Origin: Trichoplusia ni
Lineage: Eukaryota; Arthropoda; Insecta; Lepidoptera; Noctuidae
DNA length: 64,000 nucleotides
Assembly (NCBI RefSeq): GCF_003590095.1
Contig: NC_039484.1
Coordinates: forward strand, 496,001-560,000
Reading direction: 5' to 3'
Below, piece by piece: positions 1 to 11,972 of this stretch. The position numbers and the translations under genes are program-made. The notes beneath the pieces are model-generated. The model saw nothing but the letters and a program-made list of their open reading frames with translations. It did not search any database and was not told the DNA's origin. Each line of letters opens with the position of its first letter. The stretch's first letter is position 1.

Positions 1-1480
1 TTACTCTTGTAATATTGTTGGACCATGTCCAACGTATTTCCTTCAATTACTATCAACAACCTGCTCGCCTACACAGCCTAGCTGTACACCACACCCCCAG
101 TAATGCGTAACCTGTTCCAATCATAAAATGGCGTCCGAAAAAAGTTAATGTGCACATGTATGGTTTAAATCATGTTACGTTTAAAGCTTTAATAAATCGA
201 GTGATTAATTGTATTGAGTTCCTTACCTTATTTAGAACGATAATCTACTCTATTGAGTTTTTATTCCCATAGGAGAATAATTAAACTTGATAGCGATTGG
301 TAAGGCCTGATTGGTGTTAACGTAAGCACCAGAAAATATGATTGATGTGTATCGATTTCAAATTTAATTATATCGATATCTGTGAAACAGAAATACTGAC
401 ACTTCACTAGATTAGGTAAGTACTACATATGACGGAAATCTGGCAAAATTTTCGAAAGTATTACTTGTTTTTGTACATTTTATGCTTGCAAATAGTCACG
501 GAGAGCGTAAATGCTGTATTCAACACAAGAGCCAAGTAAACATCATGATATCTTACAAAAATAAACGTTTATTTCTATATTAACGATGAAATAAATAATG
601 AAACGGACTGATTAAAACATTACTGGTGTTTAGAACATACGACAGCGTAAATAAAATATATTGTGCTTGTCTGGCCTCATATAATGACACTAATGCCTTC
701 AACTTGTGTATTAGAACGCTATTTATTTTGTTGATACACAAATGGTTGTATTGACACATTTTATTATGTCTATTTTGAATCGACGGCGTTGACAGGTTAA
801 GCGGCTTCAAAACGGAAAGATGATATTGTTTGAGTGTAACATTCTTTTGTGGTATTTATAATTAGTTATAGTTTTTAATTTATTACTTTTTTTTACATTT
901 TAATTACTTTAAATCTGAATCCTGATCGATGTTGTAAGACATGTAAAAAATACTTTTATTTTTGTTTATCGATATCTCATCGGTAGCAAAAGGTTTCCGG
1001 CGAGTATTTATTTTAAATAATCAGCGAAGTGCGAGATGTACATACAAATGGGCTCAACAAAAACAAATCGATTGATGGACAATCGTTGCTTTACATCAAT
1101 GTTTATTTCGCCATACGAACATGTACATAATAAGAGAAACATTTTAACTGCCTAGCAATCACGGTGCATGTGACAGACGGACAAACGGACAGACAGCGCT
1201 CAAATAGGTGTTAGTGGTACAGAACGTAACACTATACAACTTTTTCAGTTTTTCAATGTTTACTCGAGTTGTTATATGTATTTTTACGAGAATAACCTTC
1301 TTACGAACTAAAACGAGCATTAAACAAGCATTAATGAGATAAAAACTCTTACGTAATTGTAATTAATAATTTTATTACACGTTTACATTAAATAAGTCAT
1401 TAATCGCATTATTACTAAAACGTGATCACGCAAACATTTACCATTCATAATATTATTAGTTACGTATTTATATTTGTAAA
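1..1480. other. Intergenic DNA, nothing recognised
   Basis: AT-rich sequence with stops in all frames and no ORF of convincing composition. I saw no splice-flanked open segment and no clear repeat family here. Confidence 0.5.
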
Positions 1481-1878
1481 GCCAATAAATAAATAAAAAC
1501 TTCTTATGTGTATTTACAAGCTACTAGCTATTCCCAGCGGTTTCGCCTGCGTGAATAAGTAGGTCCCGTTCCCGGTGCCTTTATATTATAGGGGGCGGAG
1601 ATGGATGCAACAAATCACTATCGTAACAAAAGACACAATTCATTATGGTTTTTAAGTATTCTTAAATGTCTAATTTTCCACACATTTTTTTATTTTTTCT
1701 CCTGTCATAAAAGCCTTCTCTTGACAATAACAAATACAACAAAAAAATAAATAGCGTAATCGGTCCAACCGTTCACGTGTGATGCTGTGATCAAATGAAA
1801 TAGGGTTTAATTTCTATATATGTATATAAGATTTGAATTGCCAATAAATAAAAACTTCTTATGTGTATTTAAAAGCTA
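1481..1878. repeat. SINE-like repeat flanked by ~40-bp direct repeats
   Basis: The body (about 1525-1839) starts 'agctattcccagcggtttcg', the usual head of a lepidopteran RTE-derived short repeat, and carries the 'cggtccaaccgttcacgtg' segment of that family near its end. It is flanked by near-identical direct repeats at 1481-1524 and 1840-1878, both beginning 'gccaataaataa' and both containing 'acttcttatgtgtattt'. The flanks differ by a 4-base AATA unit and single substitutions. They look like an unusually long target-site duplication. Family assignment is from memory of similar sequences, not from a search. Confidence 0.6.
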
Positions 1879-2022
1879 TTATATTTCGTATCTAATATAC
1901 AATCTGTATTGCTCGGTGTATGTGCTAAGTACTTAATATTAGTTAATCCGTGGCCTGGTAAATTACGTTCTACGAATGTAAAGGCTTGTGCAGACTGGTT
2001 TAACGTTTCATTAATATTTTAT

Positions 2023-2080
2023 ATGTGTTGGATCCCACTGCTGGGCAAAGGCCTCTCCTTTTCTTTCAAAACTTCTTGAA
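2023..2080. repeat. Short fragment of 'cccactgctgggcaaaggcc' repeat
   Basis: The core 'cccactgctgggcaaaggcc' followed by 'tctcc' is a very common lepidopteran repeat motif. Related cores occur here at 3463-3490 (decayed), 10276-10300 and 58637-58668. Only this short piece is recognisable. Confidence 0.5.
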
Positions 2081-2789
2081 CTTTCGCGATTTCTCGGCGA
2101 TAAATGGACCGCATTTTACTTTCATTGTAAATTGTGTAATTGCTTTATTAAATTAATTAAAAAGGTTTTTATGTTTTCTTTAATTAATCCAAAAACGAAT
2201 ATTTTATTGTGATAAAACCTAAATATCTCTTATCGATTTAACGATGACGAAATTTTTTACTCAAAGGTGCATTGGAAACCGGTGTAACCGGTACGTTGTA
2301 AAAATATTTTAAGACATAAGTTATTTCTACATTCAAAATGTTGTAGCTTTGTGTTCTTTTTAACTATTTTTATATAACAAGTAAATTTTTAACTATTCTT
2401 TTTTATTGTATAATAATTTGAAAAGATCAGACATTTTTATCGTTAAAATAATGCATATTTCAGAATAATTTGTGAACTTTTAACATAAAATACCGCGACT
2501 AGTTTACTTACTTGCAAATATCCAATTTAAAAACTTAACATACTTTATCCTTGTACAAACTGTTACTTAATTTCACACAACAGTTTTACAATGGAGTTGC
2601 GAGAAATCGTAGTCACTGTCAAACCGCCAGTGTGTTCATGCCTTTGTAGATAATTATCATCTAGTAAATACAAAGTACATGCCGTCTGCATTCCTGTCGC
2701 AGACATTATACGTCACATTACACGATTTGCTGAGCAGACATGTTGGGTTATGTTGTTTACTTAATGCTGTTGCATTGTATTAAGTTCAT

Positions 2790-3047
2790 TATATATATAT
2801 ATATCCTGGGACAACTCACACACGGTTATCTGATCCCAAGCTAAGCAGAGCTTGTGTTATGGTAACCAGACAACTGATAAACTTACTTATATATTTCTAA
2901 ATACATACATATTATAGATAAATTACACCCAGACACCAGAACAAATGATCATGCTCATCACACAAACATTTGTCCTGGGCGGGAATCGAACCCCGAACTC
3001 CGGTATAGCAGTCAGGGTCGCTAACCACTAGACCAACAGGCCCGTCG
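2790..3047 (-). repeat. tRNA-derived SINE, near full length, minus orientation
   Basis: Read on the minus strand it begins with 'gttggtctagtggttagcga' (A-box like) followed by 'ggttcgattcc' (a good B box), then a long AT-rich body ending in 'gcccagga'-type sequence and a TA dinucleotide run near 2790. The same family is present in plus orientation at 28103-28330 and in decayed form at 47522-47620 and 50576-50715. The tRNA-like head does not fold into a full cloverleaf with matching acceptor, so it is not called as a tRNA gene. Confidence 0.75.
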
Positions 3048-3081
3048 TTCAAACGTAAGTCTATGTGGAGTGTTATTTTCT

Positions 3082-3198
3082 GGGCCCCAATTCCGCTTTA
3101 CAATTGCTGATCAATAAAGGGAAATTGGATTAAAATGACACTTTATATATTTTGCGAGCGTAATAATTGGTAATTGTAATTAGCGGAATAGGAACCCT
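3082..3198. mobile_element. Decayed copy of the gggcccc MITE
   Basis: It starts 'gggccccaattccgcttta' and ends 'ttagcggaataggaaccc'. This is a degraded pair of inverted termini of the MITE seen much better at 50751-51002 and again at 55127-55257. The interior is shorter than in the best copy. Confidence 0.5.
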
Positions 3199-6100
3199 GT
3201 TTTGTTGTATTGAGTGAGTGACATATATTGGGTTAACGGCGTGTGATAAGAGCTTTGAGACCTCGAGACACGATTACTATGGTTTCTATAATACACAGTG
3301 TTACATACGTTACGTACTATTTAGAAGTTTACATTATACCTGTTTTAGCCTGTTTATAAATAAAAGTTAAATAAATAATTACTAACTAAGTGAAAATATT
3401 AAGGACAGTTAATTAATACAAACACAGTAGGTAGATACTACATAAATACAAAGCTAATAAATTTCCCACTAATAGGCAAAGACCTCTTACAATATGGAGA
3501 ATAGAAATAAAAAAGTATCTTACGCTATGCTGATCTTAAATGCGTAGAAGTTTGCGGTTTAGGTAACTTGCAGTGCATGGGGTATTCTATATTCCTTTGG
3601 CTAATAATTCAGTCACTTTCCTGTAATCATACATACCTAGTTCTAGAACGAAAAATATGGTATTTGATAGAATTTACTAGATTTAGAAAACAATATACGA
3701 TAATGTGCCATCCTATTTATTAAAATGATTACGATTACCTACTATAAGGACCTGAAAAGAGGACTCCTCAATTTGCATGTTGCTCATATGCAATTTGTTG
3801 TCAATTGATTAAAAATCTTTTAGACCGCGCGCATAGTTTTAATGCATGTAAATAACGTGGCCCGGATTATTACAGCGCAAACTCAAAAGACAAGTTTTTG
3901 TAACGAATATAAATATAGTTTTTGTAATGTCTCTAAATCTACTAAACCGATAAAAAAACGCAAGGAATTACCAATATAGAGCTTCATTTTTTGAAAAGCA
4001 CATCACGCGATTATCGAAAGGAGCAGAGCAGCAAAAATAATGTTACAAAAAACTAATTGCCTACCTTTACCACGCCAAACGACGATGACGAAGTCGCGGG
4101 TAACAGTTGACCATGCTTATTGTTGCTCATGAACTGAAGTAGTCATGTCTTTTTTAAATTCGTTATATTCCTATTAATATACGCCTTTACCTACTCACGT
4201 CACACATGTACTTCCAATAACGCCACAAGTCATAACATTCTATAACTCAATTATTGTGCCAATGACTCTACAGCCTGTTCTAAGAAATTAACGATATTTA
4301 ATCTGTGGAATATAAAATAATAACTATTGGTTTATGGTATCGGGTAATGAGCAATCATAGTATTTTTTCTAATGTAATGGTTTAACCATAATATGGAAAA
4401 TAAACGGTTTCTACATACTTTAAATTGTTTATAGCTGATAATTCATGTAATACGCTGTCAAAAAAGGCCAGATATGCAGCAACTTTAAAAACATTCAACT
4501 GTAGTTACCCAGTTTTTTATAAAATTGGGCTTTTCCTGGTTAAACTATCAAAATATTGTTTTTGTATGTAAGAGTACTTACTTTCAAGCAATAAAACAAA
4601 TGAACGACGACTTTAAAATTGTTTTACCTTTGATCAAATACATACATGTCACTAACTCGAAATATGTATAATTTAGAAACATCTACAATTGAAAACTATA
4701 ACATTTTCTTGAATATTCGCTTGTATGTATTTTCCATACAAATGTCAAACAATTCGTTTCGCTCGTCTGTCAGTACGTGACTTCCATACAATTTTTCTCA
4801 ACTGCGCCATTACCGGTAATTTCTTAAAATGTAAATACATTTTTAGTAATATTTAATTGTTTTTGCTTGTTTTTAAAAACGTGACTCTGCCAAGTGAGTT
4901 TTGAATGATAACAGTTTAAAATGTATCTCTTTAAAGTATTTTTTCACAATGTCTGGTTAAATAAAAGGAGTCTGTGAAAATATTAATGAGTTATTGTGTT
5001 TTGTGCTTCCGTATTTGCACGAAGAAAAACATTACTATATTCTATGAAGTGTCATTTATTAAAATTTATACAATTCAAAACTGTATCTCTACTATTTAAG
5101 AAGTAGTTTAATTACATGTAAACTTAAGATAAATAATATTTAATTACCAATTCGATATTCTTAGCTTTTTAATCGAATGAAAAAATATTTATAGTTTGAG
5201 TCAATTTTTCCAAATTTAAAACTACAAAACAAGCGAGTTAGTGATTAGAACGTGTATTAATCAATTCAAGAGCAGCAGTTTAGGAGACTTAAATATCAGA
5301 GGACGGATACACTTTTAATTTGAACTACATAACATATAAATATGGTGAAAATATATATCATAGTTTGCTGCAGCCCAGTAAAAAATACCAAAACTCTATC
5401 AATATTATATACAATCTAAATTAATTAGACAGATGTCCAATTCGTATGATATTTTTTGTCAACACCGTCATTACGTCATCGTGCACTCTCGTTTTCCGCT
5501 CGTTTTTGCGTTTTCGCAATACCAAAAAATGCGTAACTCTGTACTTTTGACGCGTGCGTATAACCACATTGACGTCATCACTGGCCCAGTTGTAATTCAT
5601 ATCGGCGTTAATTCTGTTGTTTACATTAAACTAACACTTGTACCTTTTTACATTAAAACTTTTTACCTTGGTTTTACTTAAATAAAGTGAGTGAAAAGTT
5701 TAGCGAAAGATAAGATCTAACTTAAATGTAACACGTCTTCAAAATTATTGAATTTTGAGATTGTAAATCTTATTTATTATTAAACACGAATGTTTGTATA
5801 GATTTTTGATTCTCTTTCAGGCAAAAGCTATCTACTGAACTGATAGTTTACAACTAGGATTAACACATATGACACTTTCCGTTTATCCTAATCTAACGTT
5901 TTATCATTGTGGATTTATCGCAAAATTATGTTATTAACAGAATCCTTTTTTATTTCTATCAAATAAAGGGTTGACCTAAACTAATTTTAAGTTCATATTT
6001 AACATCATAAACCTCATGAAGATACAATACCATATTATGTAAACATAGCATTATTATCATCAAATTATGTGTGTACGAGCACGAGCTCTTAGCAAAAGAA

Positions 6101-7119
6101 TATCCGTGTGTAAGCGAGACGCTGCTACGTGCAAGTCGTGCATTATAGTGTGCTCTCTCGCTCCCACAATAGCTATAGTCCTTTCTGATATTTTCATAGT
6201 AAAGTTACTGACGTTTGCCTTAACTAAACTAACGGGGAGACAATACTGTTTGTATTACTTTTAGTGAAGGTTAATGTTGAATATTTATGTTTAAGGATGT
6301 ATTGACGTTTGCCTCTAGTCCTTAAGGTCAAGGACCGGCCTTGACGATCCACGTTATTTTCGGCAGTATCAATAAATAATTATTTCTTGCCTTCGTTCAA
6401 AGGAAGGATGGGACAGGATTGGTTTTGTTTTTCCTTCAGATGTATCCCAATGCCGTGCATCGTGGTCTTTGTCTTTTTTTTTGGACTTGACGTTTAATTT
6501 TGCGGATTTATTAAAGGGAATTATAACTAAGTCTAAAGAAATAAAAAAGGATAGGAAGATGTCTATTGAAAGTTGACTGTAACGGTGTTATAATTTACGA
6601 ACAATTATAATAAATATATAAATAAAGTTTTCTTCATACTAAGTCCCCTAGAACGCACAATACCTACCGTAAAAAGAATTTATTTAAAATCATTATATTT
6701 AGATAACATTTTTTTTCTTTTAAATCTCTATTTTATAACGTTAAAGTATCGAATACTTTGTTCTTCATATTTGTGCCTGCAATACTGATAATTTCCAGCA
6801 ACAGTTCTGCCACTGGGCGTATACAGATAATATAGGCTTTATGATAACGATTACAACTAGAAAAACGTTCTTGTAACTGGTTCTCAGGTTGCAATAGATA
6901 AACGAAGTAATTTATAATACTTTGTCAATAACAATTTTTAATGAAACCTATAAATTCTATTTGACATAATACTTGGCGCGGTTTCATACGAGCTGTCATA
7001 TTTATGATGGCGAACTATTTGTTAAGTTACATTAAATGGGTGTTTTAACTTAAACCTAATATATCTGGATTAAATATTTTAGCTTAATAATTGTTTCCTA
7101 AATTTATTTATATTTAAAA
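3199..7119. other. Intergenic DNA, mostly featureless
   Basis: No gene recognised. A 24-bp scrap at 4084-4107 ('gacgaagtcgcgggtaacag') matches the end of the 'gttgcccgcgacttcgtcc' repeat family. A perfect TGACGTCA lies at 5570-5577. The open frames at 5433-5681 and 6067-6264 have no recognisable protein similarity, and low-complexity composition, and I do not believe they are genes. Confidence 0.5.
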
Positions 7120-7275
7120 AAGGTCTCCCGCATTAAGGAATTAAATCATTCGTCTCGGTTTGAAATTCATACGCACAAAGATACTTAGACTCCTGGCAAA
7201 CATTTATACATGACAAAAAGCTTTCGGAATTGAACCCGCAATACTTCCCGCTCAACCACTCTACTATCTGTGATA
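7120..7275 (-). repeat. tRNA-derived SINE (type 2), minus orientation
   Basis: The plus-strand order is 'tctcccgcattaaggaatta', then 'acgcacaaagatacttagac', then 'gaattgaacccgcaatac' and 'cgctcaaccactctac'. This is the reverse complement of a common lepidopteran SINE with a tRNA-like head (B box 'gggttcaattcc'). Relatives lie at 28813-28935, 37540-37665 and, as heads only, 8455-8520 and 54547-54615. Confidence 0.6.
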
Positions 7276-8454
7276 CTAAGTTTCCAAATATTCCTTTTTA
7301 AAAGCAATGTCTCTACAAACATAAGCGACAGTTAGTGAAAGCTATCAATACCTATTAATTCATATTAAATCAAACTTTCTCAACTCATTTGACGATAACC
7401 TAATATCATGCTATTAAAAACACATATTATATTACATATATTTTTAATATAACATTTTCACTTGATCCAGTTTCGTTAATTTAAACCGAACGTTGACAGT
7501 GTCTTGTTCCAAAGAAACCGCCTTCGACTTTCTTTTCAACTTATTTTTTGCTGACATAAAAATGGCATGTCTGCAGGCCCATCGGAATCGTATACAATTA
7601 TTGGCTTGTAACTTTGTAATGGGGGCCTATCATCATTTCTTGAAGTAAGACTTGCAGATGTAAAAGCGAGATAGAGCATTACACTTTGAAGAGCGGCGTC
7701 CCTCTTCCACACCTGAAATAAATTTACTTTAAGAGTTCGTGGTAGACTCTGTCTGTATGGCATTTAAACAATAAATAATCGATCATCCAGATTGACGGCT
7801 TCGAAAGGTTTGCTCGTACAAAGTAATTCTGATTGTCAGTTGTTTTTAATTTTGTAGAGTTTTAACTTCTGTTCTCAAAAAATGGGATATGAAATTTACA
7901 TTGTTTTTATTTCCTTTCAGATTTGTTCAGTGATTTCTATGTAAATTCTGAACCATTTTTCCCACGTTTTGATATCATTTAAATACCTTTACGATTTTTA
8001 TCGAGTTGAAACGTTTAATTGCGTCTCTATAAAATCGAAACGTAAAAGAACTGATGTCTTCATTAAACCCCAATAAAACCATTACTTGAATCTAAAACGT
8101 GGGTGCTTACATTCAATTTGTGTGCAAAACAAACTTTAATTAATCAAAACGGTTATATAATTAATTTATTTATCCGTCGGCCGTCACCTTGGCCCACATT
8201 CTTTAACTATTAAAATTAAAGTGCGCTCTACAGTTCACTTGTTACACAATGTGCGGTTATTTTAATGTAATTGACAGTACGGAGGTTTTATTGATAGTTA
8301 TTTATTCGTATGAAATGTGTTAATTAAATTGCAAGTAGGTTCGTCGGTTTGCGTCAAGTATTTATTCCCTTATAATTAGAAAAAAGCATGTTAGATTTCT
8401 TTGTTTAACCAACGAATGTTTACTACAATAATATGTGAAAAATTATTTTACATC

Positions 8455-8520
8455 AAATCCATGTCCTATGCGGGGATAGAACCCGCGACACGTCGTGCTC
8501 TACAGTATCGCGCGTACTAT
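8455..8520 (-). repeat. Head fragment of type 2 SINE
   Basis: It contains 'gcggggatagaacccgcgac' and 'acgtcgtgctc', the reversed tRNA-like head of the SINE at 7120-7275. The remainder of the element is not visible. Confidence 0.5.
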
Positions 8521-8887
8521 GAATAGAATTTTTTGCAAGGATATTATAATACCTGTAAATTGATTTAAGAGTCTAAAAAATGTGTGGGCTTGTGGGTGCA
8601 AAGCTGTAATCAGTTAGTGCATGGTTCGTTTGGCTGTGCCTTCATACTATTGTACTGTATACCGATAATTGACACTTCTCGACTCGCTTCGATACGCACG
8701 ACCGACTTTCAATAGATTCGCGGTTTTTGCACTAATTTCCGGAGCTGATTTGCGTCATCCGAAAATGCGACTCTACATTTTTTGCTAACTATTGAAATTG
8801 GATTTTATTTGAAGGCCGTAGGATTCGAATTTCTTTGAACTCTGTTTTGTAGTGTTGTTGACTAACGATGACTTTTTGTTTTTCCAG

Positions 8888-8937
8888 GTAATACAATTAG
8901 AAGTGAATGAAGTGATTTTTCGGTGGTTTGGGAGCAT
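8888..8937 (+). other. Possible orphan exon (50 bp)
   Basis: A strong acceptor (a run 'ctttttgtttttccag', ending at 8887) is followed after exactly 50 bases by a consensus donor 'gtaagt' (8938-8943). One of the three frames is open across the segment (about 16 residues, VIQLEVNEVIFRWFGS); the other two contain stops. It could be a 5' untranslated or alternative N-terminal exon of the plus-strand gene whose known coding exons begin at 20141, or chance. Nothing ties it to IP3K except strand and order. Confidence 0.3.
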
Positions 8938-8943
8938 GTAAGT

Positions 8944-10234
8944 TTTAGTATAATTTATTTGAATTTCAAAAACAATAGAATTAAATAATAATTACTTAAT
9001 TGTTTAACGTTATTTAATAATTATGTGAACTGTATAAAAACTAACAATTCGGTAATAAAAATGCTGGTAATTGATCACCACAACCGTTTAGTAATTGAAT
9101 CAAATATGTAACTTCTTTAACTGCGGCAAATCTTTCGACACATTGCTCGCAAAAAACTATTCAGCTATTTACAATTTCCATGTCAAATAGAACTTATTAG
9201 GAAAGCTACTGCAGACCACATAACCCAAATACATACGTCACTAGGGTCTCCTTACCGGTGTAGGCATGGAATATAGACATTCGGGGAAGTGGCACTTCAC
9301 AACAAGAACTTACAAACTTTTTTTCAAGTCTTTTAATTGTTCGATTTTGACACGGAATGTCAAAATCGAGCAATTAAACACTATTCTTAATATTTTCTAC
9401 CTAGGGCTGGAAGAAAAGTGTATCTTGGGGTATGTTAAACTATTTAACTCGTCAAATATATGGTAAGGTTGATCTTCTTCTCCTAATAGTGACACACGCA
9501 CGCGGTTTGATCGCCATTTCTTTCTTGTCTTCTATTCCATGAGTAAAATAGTCGCGCCATTTAAATATTACCAAATGGTAAAAAAATGTTGAATTTCCAT
9601 TTTCCACGTGAATGTTAAATGGTGAATTAAGACTAGTTTCGATTTAATTACTAATTAATCAATATACATTTGTGTTAACTGTCAGTATAAATAGAAAGCT
9701 ATAAAATTATTCTTTGACGTCATAGTCTTGTTTTAACTGTAGTTAGTGTTTATAAACGATAATAAATTTATGGTACAGTTATTGATGATAATGTAATAAT
9801 AATACGATTATTTGTGGTTCTTTCGTGTGGCATAATGATCATTAAATTTAAATGACTACTGAATTTGTTCACAATATTCTGACAGATATTAAGAATAGGC
9901 AAAGGAGAGTGAAAGTGGAATGATGAAGGTAAAATTTAAAAATTGGAAATGAAAAATTCTGTCTAAGGGACAGTTAGAATTTAGAAAAAAAAACCGTTTA
10001 TTAATGTAATGTGTAATACTCGACCATGTCGAGTGCAAGAAAAAAATCCATAGTCTTTAAAGAAAAAAGTTACTTATAAAATCTCGAAAGCCATATTCTA
10101 TATTCATCAAACCTATCCTACAGGGTTTATCAGATCATTGTAGCCCATTAATTTGGTATTTTACACCTGGTACAGAATTGGACAGTTTCACTAAAACCCG
10201 CACAAATTATCCACTTAATTTTGTCAACTTACTC
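8944..10234. other. Intergenic DNA with one hairpin
   Basis: No gene seen. A 21-bp inverted repeat with a 5-nt loop lies at 9332-9378 (see findings) and a perfect TGACGTCA at 9715-9722. Confidence 0.5.
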
Positions 10235-10365
10235 ATCATCATCATCATCATTATCATCATCTCAGCCTATCGCCGTCCACTGCTGAACGTAGGCCTCCCC
10301 CAAAGAGCGCCAACCATCCGGGTCCTGGGCAGCCCGCCCACTTACTCAATCGACACTCATTACTG
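10235..10365 (+). repeat. (CAT)n plus 'cctatcgc' repeat
   Basis: A run of 'atcatc' units leads into 'cagcctatcgccgtccactg' and 'aacgtaggcctcccc'. A second copy of the same arrangement is at 58605-58668. This is a common dispersed lepidopteran repeat; the open frame through it (10178-10366) is not a gene. Confidence 0.65.
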
Positions 10366-10570
10366 ATTTACTGAATTTTGAATGGCTATGAGAAAAATGT
10401 TGTCAAGAATAGAAAACAGCAATGAAATGTAATGTAATGTTGTGTCTTACGAAGTATTTACACTTTTACTACCTAAATACGGCTATCCAACGATCTGTCT
10501 CGGGTTTTGTACAAAAAACGGACAATTTGTCAGTCTGCCTGTCCATCATAATGGTCTTTATACCATGCAA

Positions 10571-10662
10571 GTAAAGTAAAGTATAGTATAGTATAGTATA
10601 GTATAGTATAGTAAAGTATAGTAAAGTATAGTAAAGTAAAGTATAGCATAAAAGTAAAGTAA
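10571..10662. repeat. (AGTAT)n / (AGTAA)n pentanucleotide microsatellite
   Basis: Tandem 'agtat' units with 'agtaa' variants. The minus-strand ORF of repeated LLYYT-type residues at 10469-10669 is just its translation. It lies directly upstream of the truncated LINE that follows. Confidence 0.9.
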
Positions 10663-11325
10663 AGTGCAAACAAAACTACGACGAATTATTTAAAATATGT
10701 AAAATACTACCAGTGCATGCAAAAGTAGATTACCTTATAGCATTAGAACAATGTAAGCTAAATATGTACAAAAATCCAATAGCACATAATTATCGCACTA
10801 GGCGGGTTGAACAGGGTAAATATGTAATACCATCTGTAAGAAATTATTATGGTAAAAGAACAAGGAAATATATAACTCCTGTAATATTTAATAAACTAGA
10901 CTTTATAAGAAATATGTCCAAAGAAGTAAGCAAAGTAACTATTAAGAAAAGACTAAAAGAAGTATTAATATTATAAATAAACATAGGAGTAAGAACAGAT
11001 CTCATTACAATTGTTAACCAAATAGAAATTTCAATAAGAATTAGTTGTAATAAATAATGGTAGATATAAACAGGTTGATGTTCCTAGAATATAAATTTAA
11101 TTTTTATATTGTAATAGTTATAAGATAAAGTATATATAATGTGATTATTGTTTATATATAAGAATAATAAATGCAACTACACTCATTGTAAACTATAAAA
11201 ACACAATAAAGAAAAATGTATAATGAAGAGCGCTATTATCGCCAACAAACTGCTTTGCAGTTTGGCGATTTTCTATGTAATTTCCTATTTTCTATTTTTT
11301 TTTTAATAAATAAATATAAATAATA
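10663..11325 (+). mobile_element. 5'-truncated LINE, RT C-terminus and 3' UTR
   Basis: An open frame running into the stop at 10976 encodes the last ~100 residues of a non-LTR retrotransposon reverse transcriptase (…KILPVHAKVDYLIAL… to …KRLKEVLIL). It has the same end architecture as the two larger LINEs in this window: a Y-x-x-P block, an Arg-rich stretch, then F/Y-N-K. The 3' UTR holds a stem-loop at 11238-11269 ('cgccaacaaactgc' with 'gcagtttggcg') and ends in a T run and 'aataaataaatataaataat'. It is a dead fragment with no RT catalytic motifs. The clade (CR1/Daphne-like) is inferred only from resemblance. Confidence 0.7.
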
Positions 11326-11559
11326 AGGGACCGGCGTCATACTAAATGGTTATTAGATAAAAATATAGATAAACTAACCGATTTATTACATTGATACGTT
11401 TGAAAAATGAGCTTTTAGCCAATTCTGTATTCTTGTGTGACTTTACATTTTTAGATCAAAAACAAAAGAGGTACTAATACAATTTATTTGTAATTTTCTG
11501 TCTGATTGTTGAGTTTTCTGATTGCTTTCTTACATGCAGTTAATTAATAGAGTCCATCA

Positions 11560-11755
11560 AACCAGTTGGACTCATGGACTAGTAGTGGTAGTCCAATAGT
11601 ATGACCGTTGGACTGCCAAGTCAAAGGTCGTAGGCTAGAATCACGCACGCACTAAAGTTTTTTTTTAAATTTATGTGTATATTACAAAGCACTTATCACT
11701 TGCTAGAAACGGTAAACGAAAACCTCGTGAGAAAACTACTATGGCAGATTTTTAG
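11560..11755 (+). repeat. tRNA-derived SINE (type 3)
   Basis: It contains 'actgccaagtcaaaggtcg', 'taggctagaatc' (a B-box relic), then 'gcacgcac', a T run, and 'gaaacggtaaacgaaaacc' with 'tcgtgagaaaac'. This is a familiar lepidopteran SINE layout. It abuts the MITE that starts at 11764. Confidence 0.6.
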
Positions 11756-11763
11756 ATTACATA

Positions 11764-11972
11764 TACACGGTGATTTTTTAGTCGTCTTACAAAAGCAGCC
11801 CAGTTCATGTATCCGACGTAAAATGCCCCTAGGCGCGATTATTATTTTTTTATCATCAACTAAGATAATAAGTACGAAGAAAATTAAACTAGACAAATCT
11901 GAAATATACTCTTAAAAATGATAAAAACGCCACTGGGCTGCTTTTGTAAGACGACTAAAAAATCACGGTGTA
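11764..11972. mobile_element. MITE with 41-bp terminal inverted repeats
   Basis: The left arm 11764-11804 and right arm 11932-11972 are inverted copies matching at 40 of 41 positions (one G/C difference in the 7th base). Termini read TA-CACGGTG…CACGGTG-TA on the plus strand, consistent with a TA target duplication. The interior, about 127 bp, is AT-rich and non-coding. Overlapping open frames on both strands here are by-products of the inverted repeats. Confidence 0.8.

Noticed and set aside
10469..10669. Tyr/Leu-rich minus-strand ORF
   Set aside because: Translation of the AGTAT microsatellite.
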